From: Thermoplasmatota archaeon | GTDB lineage: Archaea > Thermoplasmatota > Thermoplasmata > RBG-16-68-12 > JAGMCJ01 | DNA: 8,164 bases | Assembly: GCA_022848825.1 (NCBI GenBank) | Contig: JAJISH010000078.1 | Span: 1 to 8,164 of the forward strand | Reading direction: 5' to 3' | In this document: in pieces, positions 1 to 6,910 of the stretch | Layout of the letters: each line of letters opens with the position of its first letter | Position numbering within the stretch: position 1 is the first letter of the stretch | Position numbers and translations under genes: made by a program | The notes under the pieces: model-generated | What the model saw: only the letters and a program-made list of their open reading frames with translations | The model's database searches: none | Told to the model about the DNA's origin: nothing

Positions 1-1023
1 CTGGACTACTCGCAGTCGGACCCGATAGACATGATCATGCCGAGGTTGGCGACCGCCCTGTGGATGCAGCAGTTCTACCTCGTCGTGGACAGCACGTATG
101 GCACGACCTTCGGGGAGGGCTGGTACGATCAGATGACGGACGCGTATGCGGGCCTGGACATCGACACATGGGTGGTGACACCGAACCAAGAACGTTGGGC
201 TTTCTATCAGTGGGCAGGTGACGCATCCGGCGCCGACTACTTGCAGTCCGATCCGATTTCAATGGACTCCGCGAAGGCGGCGGATGCGATTTGGCGGCAT
301 GAGTACTCGCTCTCGATACAGAGCACATATGGAACCCCGATCGGAGAGGGTTGGTTCGAGGAGATGACCGCCGTGCCCGCCGGTCTGGATATCGGCATCT
401 ATGTCGTGACGCCCAGCGCGGAGAGGTTCGTGTTCCTACAATGGACCGGGGACGCCACCGGTATCGATTACACGGCGTCCGACCCGATCGTCATGAACGG
501 CCCCAAGACAGCCATCGCACAGTGGACGCACGAGTATTACCTGACCGTGGACACGTCCTACGGAACGCCCACCGGAGTGGGCTGGTACGAGGATGGGACA
601 CAGGCCTACGCGGGCCTGGACACGGACACGTACGTCGTCATACCGAACGTGGAGCGCTACATCTTCGAGGGCTGGGACGTGGGCGCGACGGGCTCCGATT
701 ACCTGCAATCCGACCCGATATTGATGGACGGCCCGAAGACAGCGTATGCCGCTTGGTTGCACCAGTACTGGATGATCGTTCGCGCCGAGGTTGGCGGCAC
801 CCCGCTCTTGGGCATAACGGTCTCGACGGATGCCGGGGTGGTCGGAACGACACCCTACAGCGAGTGGTTCAACGATGGTATGACGGACAACATAGGCGTG
901 GAGGACCCGGCGGACGTCGGCGGAACGGACTACGAGTTCCTGTACTGGGATTACGGCCCGACGGACAATCCGGTGAGCTACACGGTGGCGGGAAGCGCGA
1001 CGATCATCGCGGAGTACCAGGAG
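1..1023 (+). repeat. Tandem InlB/Flg_new-like protein repeats, period 77 residues (231 bp)
   Basis: Units begin at the conserved Trp preceding the H-E/Q-Y triplet: a partial unit at 1-60, full units at 61-291, 292-522 and 523-753, and a divergent longer unit at 754-1023. Landmarks repeat exactly every 77 residues: STYGT/TSYGT, the GW pair, the Y/W-VV-P strand, ER-Y/F, and DPI-M. The DNA has drifted (compare the segments coding DYLQSDPI near 235-258 and 697-720), so this is an old protein-level duplication rather than a recent DNA expansion. The array very probably continues upstream of the window. Confidence 0.85.
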
Positions 1024-2094
1024 ATAGCCGTACCCTACTTCGAGGTCCACATCTCGCCCGTCTCGAGGCAGATAGCGGCGGGAGACGTGACGACGTATTA
1101 CGTCAACGTCTCGTCCCACAACGCGTACGCAGGGACGGTGAGCTTGACCCTGAGTGGGCTGGTCGCGCCGGCGCAGGGGACGTTCGATCCCACGTCGGTT
1201 GTCCTGGTCGCGGACGCGACCGAGATGTCCGTCCTGACGATCAGCAACACGGGTTCTCTCACGCAGACGACGCACACTCTCACGGTCACTGGAAACGACG
1301 GCACGATGACGGACGGCGAGGACGCGAGCCTTGTCGTCTCCGGTATCGCTGCCACGGGTAGCATCAGCGGGACGGTGACTGACCAGGACCTCACCCTGCT
1401 GGCGGGGACCGTCGTGGACCTGATGGTCGACCAGACCGTTCTGAGCACGCAGACGACGGGCTCGGGCGGGGAGTTCAACTTCACCGACCTGAGCGCGGGA
1501 GCCTACACGGTCCGCGCGTCCCTGAGCGGGTACGCGGAAGACAACGAGACTGTGACGCTCACCGCAGGCGGATGGGAGACTGCCACGCTTCAGCTCGACG
1601 AGATACGAGGCTCGGTCTCCGGAGTCGTGAGGGACGTGGAGACGTCGGCGATCATCGATGGCGCCACGGTTGAGGCCTACGACGTGAGCGGCAACCTGCT
1701 GGGCTCGGACATGAGCACAGCAACGGGGCGATTCCTCATCCAGGACCTCCCGATCGGGACATTCGACCTCAGGGCATGGGCAGAGGGATACGAGATGGAG
1801 ACTGTTACCGATCTGCAGGCGACCGTGCTGGCGAATGAGGTTGACGTCGGGGATGTGTACCTGACGCCTGAGACCGAGCCCGCCGACGCGGCCGGTCTGG
1901 CAGACTACTGGTGGGTCATCCTGATAATCGCGGTCGTGGTTGTCCTCCTTCTCGTGCTCGTGGCCAAACGCCGGAAGCCCGAGGAGATCGAGGAGCTCGA
2001 CGAGGAGCCTGCGGAGCCGGAGGAGGCTGAGACCTTTGAAGAAGGGGGCCTGGACGAGCTGCTGGACGATGAGTGGCTGAAAGAGATCGAATAG
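1..2094 (+). CDS. Large modular surface protein, C-terminal part (InlB-like repeats, Ig-like, two carboxypeptidase-regulatory-like domains, C-terminal membrane anchor); 5' partial
   Basis: The frame is open from the first base, giving 697 residues before the stop at 2092-2094. The first in-window ATG (position 31) is not the start: residues 1-20 (LDYSQSDPIDM...) match the end of the repeat unit seen downstream (for example DYLQSDPISM). Domains in window numbering: residues 1-20 end of a repeat; 21-97, 98-174 and 175-251 three 77-residue InlB/Flg_new-like repeats (STYGT, GW, ERY/ERF, GW/QW, DPIxM, PKT); 252-341 a longer divergent unit; about 343-448 an Ig-like domain (EVHISPVSRQIAAGD); about 452-532 and 535-622 carboxypeptidase-regulatory-like beta sandwiches (SISGTVTD, SVSGVVRD); 636-655 a transmembrane helix followed by KRRK; then a cytoplasmic tail with about 20 acidic residues in 37. 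Three N-glycosylation sequons (N369, N493, N515) lie outside the repeats. No catalytic motif is visible. A structural or adhesive role on the outer face of the membrane is inferred from domain types. It is convergent with the TSP3 protein across 175 bp. Confidence 0.85.
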   Translation: MDYSQSDPIDMIMPRLATALWMQQFYLVVDSTYGTTFGEGWYDQMTDAYAGLDIDTWVVTPNQERWAFYQWAGDASGADYLQSDPISMDSAKAADAIWRHEYSLSIQSTYGTPIGEGWFEEMTAVPAGLDIGIYVVTPSAERFVFLQWTGDATGIDYTASDPIVMNGPKTAIAQWTHEYYLTVDTSYGTPTGVGWYEDGTQAYAGLDTDTYVVIPNVERYIFEGWDVGATGSDYLQSDPILMDGPKTAYAAWLHQYWMIVRAEVGGTPLLGITVSTDAGVVGTTPYSEWFNDGMTDNIGVEDPADVGGTDYEFLYWDYGPTDNPVSYTVAGSATIIAEYQEIAVPYFEVHISPVSRQIAAGDVTTYYVNVSSHNAYAGTVSLTLSGLVAPAQGTFDPTSVVLVADATEMSVLTISNTGSLTQTTHTLTVTGNDGTMTDGEDASLVVSGIAATGSISGTVTDQDLTLLAGTVVDLMVDQTVLSTQTTGSGGEFNFTDLSAGAYTVRASLSGYAEDNETVTLTAGGWETATLQLDEIRGSVSGVVRDVETSAIIDGATVEAYDVSGNLLGSDMSTATGRFLIQDLPIGTFDLRAWAEGYEMETVTDLQATVLANEVDVGDVYLTPETEPADAAGLADYWWVILIIAVVVVLLLVLVAKRRKPEEIEELDEEPAEPEEAETFEEGGLDELLDDEWLKEIE

Positions 2095-2269
2095 TGTTGG
2101 GGGCGGAGCAGAGACTCAATATCCTCCTCCACAGCCTCCGGGAAGGACACCGCCCCGTCCGCCCTAGACTGTCCATTGGCAGACGTGCCCGCCCTCCCCT
2201 CCGGAACCGCCATGAGGCTCACTGGAAACAGCCCTAGTGACTGTGAGGCGCGTCCTCGGAACCGTCGCT

Positions 2270-5200
2270 CTACTTCGGCGGTGGCGGCTCGGAAGCCTCC
2301 TCTTCCTTCGTCCCTCCGCCTCTTCGGAGGAACATGAGCACGAGGACGATTATCATCAGTACGACCAACACGAGCAGCAGGATCGTCGAGAAGTTGTCCT
2401 GCTCGAACCGGCTCGCATCCTGCGGGAAGGCATCCGCCCAGTCCGGCACGCCGTCGTTGTCGTCGTCGTTGTCGGTGTTGTCCCCTACGCCGTCACCGTC
2501 GAAGTCCGTGACGTCGAACGAGTTGAGCGGGAACAGGTCCTCGCCGTCCAGAGCACCGTCGTTGTCATCGTCCGTGTCCTGTACGTTGCCCACGCCGTCG
2601 CCGTCCGTGTCCAGGGTCTCCGTGGGGTCCAGCGGGAATGCGTCGGCCGCGTCGAGGACGCCGTCATTGTCGTCATCAACGTCCGCATTGTTCCCGATGC
2701 CGTCTGAGTCCGTGTCCAGGTACTCGTCCCGATTGAGCGGGAAGGCGTCCTTTGCGTCCGCCACACCGTCGCCGTCATCGTCTGCGTCGACGTTGTTCCC
2801 CACGCCATCGCCGTCCGTGTCCATGGTCTCCGTCGCGTCCTGCGGGAAGGCGTCGTGCATGTCCGAAACACCATCGTCGTCATCGTCCGTGTCGGTGTTG
2901 TCGCCCACGCCATCGCCGTCCGTGTCCTTCCACTCGAACCTGTTGACCGGGAAGTCGTCCGACGCGTCCGGAACGCCGTCGCCGTCGTCGTCCGTGTCGG
3001 CGCCGTTGCATGTCCCATCGCCGTCAGTGTCATCCTGCTCGTTCTCATCGTACGGGCAGGCATCGTTCACGTCAAGGCGACCATCGTCATCGTCGTCGAT
3101 GTCCTTGTTGTCACCCGTTCCGTCGCCATCCGTGTCCCGGAACTCTGACGCGTCGAGCGGGAAGTCGTCCGACGTGTCCGGAACGCCGTCACCGTCGTCA
3201 TCGCTGTCCGCGTTGTTGCCTATTCCGTCCCGATCAGTGTCCAGGTACTCGCTGTTGTCGAGCGGGAATGCATCGCGGCCGTCCTCCACACCGTCGTTGT
3301 CATCGTCCGCGTCCATGTTGTTCCCGATGCCATCGCCGTCGGAGTCCTGGTATTCGTTCGGGTTGAGCGGGAAGAGGTCGCTGAAGTCAGGCACGCCGTC
3401 CCCGTCGTCGTCGATGTCCGCGTTGTTCCCGGTCCCGTCGCCGTCCGTGTCTAGCCACTCACTGCTGTCGAGCGGAAAGGCGTCGCTCCCGTCCACGACG
3501 CCATCGTTGTCGTCGTCCGGGTCGACATTGTTGCCCTTTCCGTCGCCATCGGTGTCCACGAACTCGTTCGGATTGAGCGGGAAGTCGTCATCGATATCCA
3601 GGACGCCATCGTTGTCGTCGTCCGTGTCCGCGTTGTTGCCGATGCCGTCGGCGTCCGTGTCTGTCCACTCATTGGGGTTCAGCGGGAACTCGTCGCTCCC
3701 GTCCGGCACGGAGTCACCGTCATCGTCCTGGTCGAGGTTGTTGCCTACGCCATCACCGTCCGTGTCCTCCCACTCGAACGGGTCGTAGGGGAAATCGTCG
3801 ACGTCATCCGGATAGCCGTCATTATCGTCGTCCAGATCCGTGTTGTCCCCTATGCCGTCACCGTCACTGTCCGTGTACTCGTTGGCGTTGTAGGGGAACT
3901 GGTCGGCGCCGTCCGGCACGCCGTCATTGTCGTCGTCCGGGTCCGCGTTGTCACCGATACCGTCACCGTCGAAATCGGACCACTCGGTGGGGTCGAACGG
4001 GAAGTCGTCCACGTTGTCGGGCACGCCGTCGTTGTCGTCGTCGTTGTCGAAAGCGTCCCCGGTGCCGTCATTGTCCGAGTCGTAGTCCGGTATGGCCGCC
4101 AGCACCATCGAGGTCGGCGACTCGTTCGGGACATCGTCCTCAGTCGATATCTTGTAGAAGTACGTGAGACCGTTGGACACGCTCGTGTCGATCCAGTGGT
4201 CGTTGCCTGACGGGACCTGCCCGAGGAGAGTATAGCCCATCGCATCCATGCTTCTGTATATGTTATAGAACGCGAGGTCCGGCTCCGTGTTCTCGGTCCA
4301 TAAGATGTCCAACGCATTGCCCGTTGGGACAAGCCTTATCATGAAGTCCAAAGGCGTTACAGGCGACACCGTGTCCACGACGGAAACGGTCTTGTTCGCG
4401 GCGTTGTTGGTCGTTATGTTCTCGTTCGGGACAAAGCTGGCAACGACCTCCAGGAAGTAGTCGTTGCTGACCATGGGCGTCCACATGAAGCTCACGTTCT
4501 GGGACGTCAGCGTCGGAAGCGCGGGTATGAAACGGGAGTCCTGAAGGATTCCATCGATCGTGAAGTTGACCGTGATGCTGAACTCGTCATTGAGCCCGAG
4601 GTTCCAGATGGTCGTGTTCACGTAGTACGTCCCCGTCCTCTCCACGACGTCCGGTATGTCCAGCGAGGCCACTGCGACATCGTGATCTACCGATATGGGA
4701 TTGTAGAGAATGATGTTCTCGAGGATCGGAGAGTATCCGAAGAAGTATCCCCACTCCAACGTCTGCTGGGTCGCTATGACCGTCCCGCCACCGAACCTGA
4801 ACTCGATGAGGATCGGATCTCCCGTGGCGGTATCCTCGATGACCACCTTCGGCGACCCCGCCCATCCGGTGAGGTAACCGTGCGAGGCCGAGTTCCAGTT
4901 GTCGATCTCGGAGTCCGTTATGACGTGCGGCACGTTCACCATCTCATGGCCGGCGTCCACGATGGACAGCAGCTGGATGCCCACGTCGCCGATGGACGTG
5001 AGACCGCCAGGCATGGTCATTCCGTTCCACGCATCCGCGAAATAGGTCGCGCCGTGCATCTGGAACTTCTTTCCGATAGAGATGTAGCTCTCGAACCACG
5101 CACGGTTGGCCTCAACATCCTGATAGAAGGACAGCTCCTGACAAGAGACTATGATTATCTTGTCGTAGCTCGAGAGGTCAACGACACCCATGTCCCCCGA

Positions 5201-5401
5201 CCCGAAGACGTCGTACGAAATCCCGTACGCGGTCAGGATATTCTCGTTGCTCAGGGTTCCCCAAGCATCCCTGTCCTTGAACAGCGCAACGGAGCCGAGT
5301 GGCGGAGCCTCCGCGGGCTCAGGTATCAGAATGACCAGTGCGGAAAGAACCATTATCGCTCCCAAGAAGTAGGCACACAAACTTCCACTAATCTTTCTCA
5401 T
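2270..5401 (-). CDS. Secreted, membrane-anchored protein with ThuA/GATase1-like, CARDB-like, FN3-like and 16 thrombospondin type 3 units
   Basis: This is a complete gene of 1043 residues. The ATG at 5399-5401 is preceded by GGAGG at a 6-nt spacing, which fixes the start. Residues 1-32 form a Sec-type signal: MRKIS, a hydrophobic core, then PAEA. Residues about 36-235 look like a ThuA or class I glutamine amidotransferase-like fold: YGISYDVF, YDKIIIVS, then a turn reading KKFQMHGA where ThuA-type proteins have G-x-HGA, and a late GGGTVIATQQ strand. I see no cysteine at the nucleophile turn, so it is probably not an amidotransferase. Residues about 238-340 are CARDB-like and hold four sequons (N262, N302, N328, N336). 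Residues about 345-435 are FN3-like. Residues 441-1000 are sixteen TSP3 units rich in DxDxDG calcium-binding motifs. Residues about 1004-1025 form a transmembrane helix, followed by RRGGG and a short Glu/Pro tail. Likely role: a calcium-stiffened extracellular stalk presenting the N-terminal head. The ligand is unknown. Domain names rest on motif reading, with the N-terminal head the least certain. Confidence 0.88.
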   Translation of the reverse strand: MRKISGSLCAYFLGAIMVLSALVILIPEPAEAPPLGSVALFKDRDAWGTLSNENILTAYGISYDVFGSGDMGVVDLSSYDKIIIVSCQELSFYQDVEANRAWFESYISIGKKFQMHGATYFADAWNGMTMPGGLTSIGDVGIQLLSIVDAGHEMVNVPHVITDSEIDNWNSASHGYLTGWAGSPKVVIEDTATGDPILIEFRFGGGTVIATQQTLEWGYFFGYSPILENIILYNPISVDHDVAVASLDIPDVVERTGTYYVNTTIWNLGLNDEFSITVNFTIDGILQDSRFIPALPTLTSQNVSFMWTPMVSNDYFLEVVASFVPNENITTNNAANKTVSVVDTVSPVTPLDFMIRLVPTGNALDILWTENTEPDLAFYNIYRSMDAMGYTLLGQVPSGNDHWIDTSVSNGLTYFYKISTEDDVPNESPTSMVLAAIPDYDSDNDGTGDAFDNDDDNDGVPDNVDDFPFDPTEWSDFDGDGIGDNADPDDDNDGVPDGADQFPYNANEYTDSDGDGIGDNTDLDDDNDGYPDDVDDFPYDPFEWEDTDGDGVGNNLDQDDDGDSVPDGSDEFPLNPNEWTDTDADGIGNNADTDDDNDGVLDIDDDFPLNPNEFVDTDGDGKGNNVDPDDDNDGVVDGSDAFPLDSSEWLDTDGDGTGNNADIDDDGDGVPDFSDLFPLNPNEYQDSDGDGIGNNMDADDDNDGVEDGRDAFPLDNSEYLDTDRDGIGNNADSDDDGDGVPDTSDDFPLDASEFRDTDGDGTGDNKDIDDDDDGRLDVNDACPYDENEQDDTDGDGTCNGADTDDDGDGVPDASDDFPVNRFEWKDTDGDGVGDNTDTDDDDDGVSDMHDAFPQDATETMDTDGDGVGNNVDADDDGDGVADAKDAFPLNRDEYLDTDSDGIGNNADVDDDNDGVLDAADAFPLDPTETLDTDGDGVGNVQDTDDDNDGALDGEDLFPLNSFDVTDFDGDGVGDNTDNDDDNDGVPDWADAFPQDASRFEQDNFSTILLLVLVVLMIIVLVLMFLRRGGGTKEEEASEPPPPK
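2402..4081 (-). repeat. Sixteen thrombospondin type 3 units of exactly 35 residues (105 bp each, 1680 bp)
   Basis: Protein residues 441-1000 divide into sixteen 35-residue units with no insertion or deletion. The Phe of the D-FP motif falls at residues 467, 502, 537 and so on to 992, always 35 apart; only at 782 is it replaced, by Cys. The consensus is DTDGDGIGNNADxDDDNDG followed by VPDxxDxFPLxPxEW. Each unit holds two Asp-rich loops of the DxDxDG or DxDDDxDG kind, so about 32 potential calcium sites. Units differ at the variable positions and in synonymous codons, so the array is not a fresh identical expansion. Units 10-11 carry the only two cysteines of the array (782 and 798). Confidence 0.93.
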
Positions 5402-5407
5402 TTCAAT

Positions 5408-5412
5408 CCTCC
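5408..5412 (-). promoter_or_regulatory. Shine-Dalgarno site of the TSP3 surface protein gene
   Basis: Read on the minus strand this is GGAGG, 6 nt before the ATG at 5401. It complements the usual archaeal 16S 3' end and decides the start. The plus-strand genes in this window lack such a well-placed site. Confidence 0.8.
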
Positions 5413-5467
5413 ATTCTCAATCAGACCTGGAGCATCGCCCCATGCCTCGAGTCCATAAGCCGGGGCG

Positions 5468-5474
5468 AATTTAA
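5468..5474 (-). promoter_or_regulatory. Candidate TATA box for the minus-strand surface protein gene
   Basis: On the minus strand the sequence reads TTAAATT, an AT-only island in GC-rich DNA. A start about 27 nt downstream would fall near 5444, giving a leader of roughly 43 nt that contains the GGAGG site. The match to the archaeal TTTAWATA consensus is partial. Confidence 0.45.
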
Positions 5475-5481
5475 CATTGTC

Positions 5482-5502
5482 GGTCGACCTGGAAGGACCT
5501 TC
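5482..5502. promoter_or_regulatory. Two adjacent small dyads between divergent promoters, possible operator
   Basis: GGTCGACC at 5482-5489 is a perfect 8-bp palindrome. GAAGG-A-CCTTC at 5492-5502 is an 11-bp odd palindrome starting 2 nt later. Both lie between the two candidate TATA boxes, where a regulator could act on either gene. Short palindromes arise often by chance, so this is only a candidate. Confidence 0.25.
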
Positions 5503-5533
5503 ATGCGACCGGCGGAAACCCGAAGTATGCAAC

Positions 5534-5541
5534 TATAAATA
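5534..5541 (+). promoter_or_regulatory. TATA box for the MgtC/DUF4010 gene, predicted leaderless
   Basis: TATAAATA stands out in GC-rich sequence, and its centre lies about 28 nt before the ATG at 5566. Archaeal transcription usually begins about 27 nt after the TATA centre, so the message should start at or within a base or two of the ATG. No Shine-Dalgarno motif sits at a useful distance, which agrees with a leaderless transcript. Confidence 0.7.
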
Positions 5542-5565
5542 GAGCCGCCAGGATAGGCCAGCGGG

Positions 5566-6834
5566 ATGGACCTATTCGGCACGACTCTCGACCCCGAGGT
5601 GGCCATTGTCGTCAAGCTGGGGATATCCATCGCCCTGGGAGGCCTGGCAGGTCTCGAGCGGGAGTATGCGAGGAAGGACAGGACCGCACGGGAGTTCGCG
5701 GGGATCAGAACGTTCATCCTCATCGCCATGATGGGCACGATCTCGGCCATGTTTGACGTTTGGTTCTTCGTTGTATCCTTCATCGCGTTCTCCGCCCTTG
5801 TTGCCATCTCGTACTACGCGTCGTCGCAGAGAGGATCTATCGGCGGCACGACCGAGGTGGCGACGCTCATCATCTTCATCGTGGGCGGTCTCGTCTACTT
5901 CGAACACCTCATCGCAGCAGCCACGGTTGCCGTTGTGACGACGGCGTTCCTGTCGGTCAAGCCAGCTCTGCACGAGCTCGTGAAGAAGGTGAGCCGAGAG
6001 GATGTCTACGCGACCCTGAAGCTGGCGATATTGACCATAGTCATTCTCCCGATCCTCCCCAATGAGGCCTACGGCTGGCTCGGCGTCCTCAATCCCTTCT
6101 ACATATGGCTGATGGTCGTCTTCATCGCGTGCATCGGGTTCGCCGGCTACGTCGCCGTGAAGGTCCTCGGAGGCAGGAAAGGCGTCGGGCTGACGGGACT
6201 GCTCGGCGGACTGGTGTCCTCCACGGCCGTGGCGTTGGCCTTCTCCCAGAGAAGCAAGGAGAACCTAACCCTGACCAGGTCCTTCGCGATCGGGATAACC
6301 GTCGCCTCCATGATGATGTTCCCGAGGATCCTCCTCGAGGTGGCCGTGCTCAACCAACCCCTGTTCTGGATGCTCCTCGGCCCCATGGTGGTCATGACCA
6401 TCGTCTGTGCCGTGGCGGCAGTCGCCCTTTTCTTCGGGAAGGAAGAGGGAGAGACGGAGGAGGTGGAGCTCAAGAACCCTTTCAGCGTCCGACAGGCCCT
6501 CAAGTTCGGCCTGTTCTTCGCCATCATCCTGCTGGTCGCAGAGGCCGCGCAGGTCCACTTCGCGGAGACCGGCATCTACGTCGCGAGCGCACTCTCCGGC
6601 CTCATGGACGTCGACGCGATAACGCTGAGCATGGCAAGACTGGGCGGCTCCTCCATCTCCAACATGACGGCGAGCATCGCCATCATCCTCGCCGCGGTAT
6701 CGAACACCCTCGTGAAGGGAGGGATCGTGGCCGTCATCGGGAGCCGGCGGCTGAGCAGGTACATCATCGTCATCTTCGGCCTCGCCGTGGCAATGGGCAT
6801 CGTGTCCGCCGTGGTCCTGTACTCGTTCGCCTAG
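5566..6834 (+). CDS. MgtC/SapB family membrane protein with C-terminal DUF4010-type domain
   Basis: This is a 422-residue polytopic membrane protein, the usual length for MgtC-DUF4010 fusions (COG3174 type). Residues about 11-135 are MgtC-like: the signature GGLAGLEREY (25-34), then AREFAGIRTF (41-50) and a GGTTEVATL segment (93-101) before the next helix. Residues about 145-420 correspond to DUF4010: further hydrophobic helices, the conserved GLTGLLGGLVSSTAVALAFS stretch (208-227), a charged cytoplasmic-type loop (GKEEGETEEVELKNP, 291-305), and a small-residue-rich segment near 341-370 (SALSGLMDVDAITLSMARLG, then GGSSISN). MgtC proteins are linked to magnesium limitation and envelope or ATP-synthase control in bacteria; the archaeal DUF4010 fusions have no established substrate, so ion or solute transport is an inference. 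The start follows a TATA box at leaderless distance. The gene is divergent from the TSP3 protein gene and 76 bp upstream of the RNase gene. Confidence 0.9.
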   Translation: MDLFGTTLDPEVAIVVKLGISIALGGLAGLEREYARKDRTAREFAGIRTFILIAMMGTISAMFDVWFFVVSFIAFSALVAISYYASSQRGSIGGTTEVATLIIFIVGGLVYFEHLIAAATVAVVTTAFLSVKPALHELVKKVSREDVYATLKLAILTIVILPILPNEAYGWLGVLNPFYIWLMVVFIACIGFAGYVAVKVLGGRKGVGLTGLLGGLVSSTAVALAFSQRSKENLTLTRSFAIGITVASMMMFPRILLEVAVLNQPLFWMLLGPMVVMTIVCAVAAVALFFGKEEGETEEVELKNPFSVRQALKFGLFFAIILLVAEAAQVHFAETGIYVASALSGLMDVDAITLSMARLGGSSISNMTASIAIILAAVSNTLVKGGIVAVIGSRRLSRYIIVIFGLAVAMGIVSAVVLYSFA

Positions 6835-6879
6835 GAATGCGCTGCGGGTCCGAGCAAACTCCTGCTAACAGCCCAAAAG

Positions 6880-6887
6880 AGTTAAGA
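6880..6887 (+). promoter_or_regulatory. Candidate TATA box for the beta-CASP RNase gene
   Basis: AGTTAAGA is the most AT-rich stretch of the 76-bp gap after the MgtC/DUF4010 gene. Its centre lies about 27 nt before the ATG at 6911 but only about 21 nt before the alternative GTG at 6905. This fits a leaderless message starting at 6911 and argues that the gene has its own promoter, though read-through from the gene upstream is possible. Confidence 0.45.
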
Positions 6888-6910
6888 AGAGTCTGCCTAT
6901 CGAGGTGAGC

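Noticed and set aside
2095..2269. Possible terminator or small gene in the convergent gap
   Set aside because: TCACT and AGTGA around 2217-2239 can form a 5-bp stem, and CCCTAG-ACTGT is loosely repeated at about 2162 and 2232. Neither is strong, there is no T-rich tract, and no short frame has a start signal.
2334..3788. Plus-strand open frame of 484 codons, Ser/Pro-rich, opposite the TSP3 array
   Set aside because: It is the antisense reading of the Asp-codon repeats (GTC/ATC turned to Ser/Val codons). Its low-complexity SPSSS pattern mirrors the 105-bp period, the minus-strand frame is clearly the real one, and no start signal is evident.
2402..4081. CRISPR-like reading of the regularly spaced repeats
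   Set aside because: The 105-bp period is wholly explained by coding TSP3 units. There are no identical repeats separated by unique spacers.
4682..5458. Plus-strand open frame of 258 codons overlapping the head domain of the TSP3 protein
   Set aside because: It is an antisense shadow in GC-rich DNA with no recognisable motif. It covers the true gene's signal peptide and Shine-Dalgarno site.
5503..5538. Eleven-codon reading frame ending at the TATA box of the MgtC/DUF4010 gene
   Set aside because: It is too short, has no Shine-Dalgarno site, and overlaps the promoter element that better explains the sequence.
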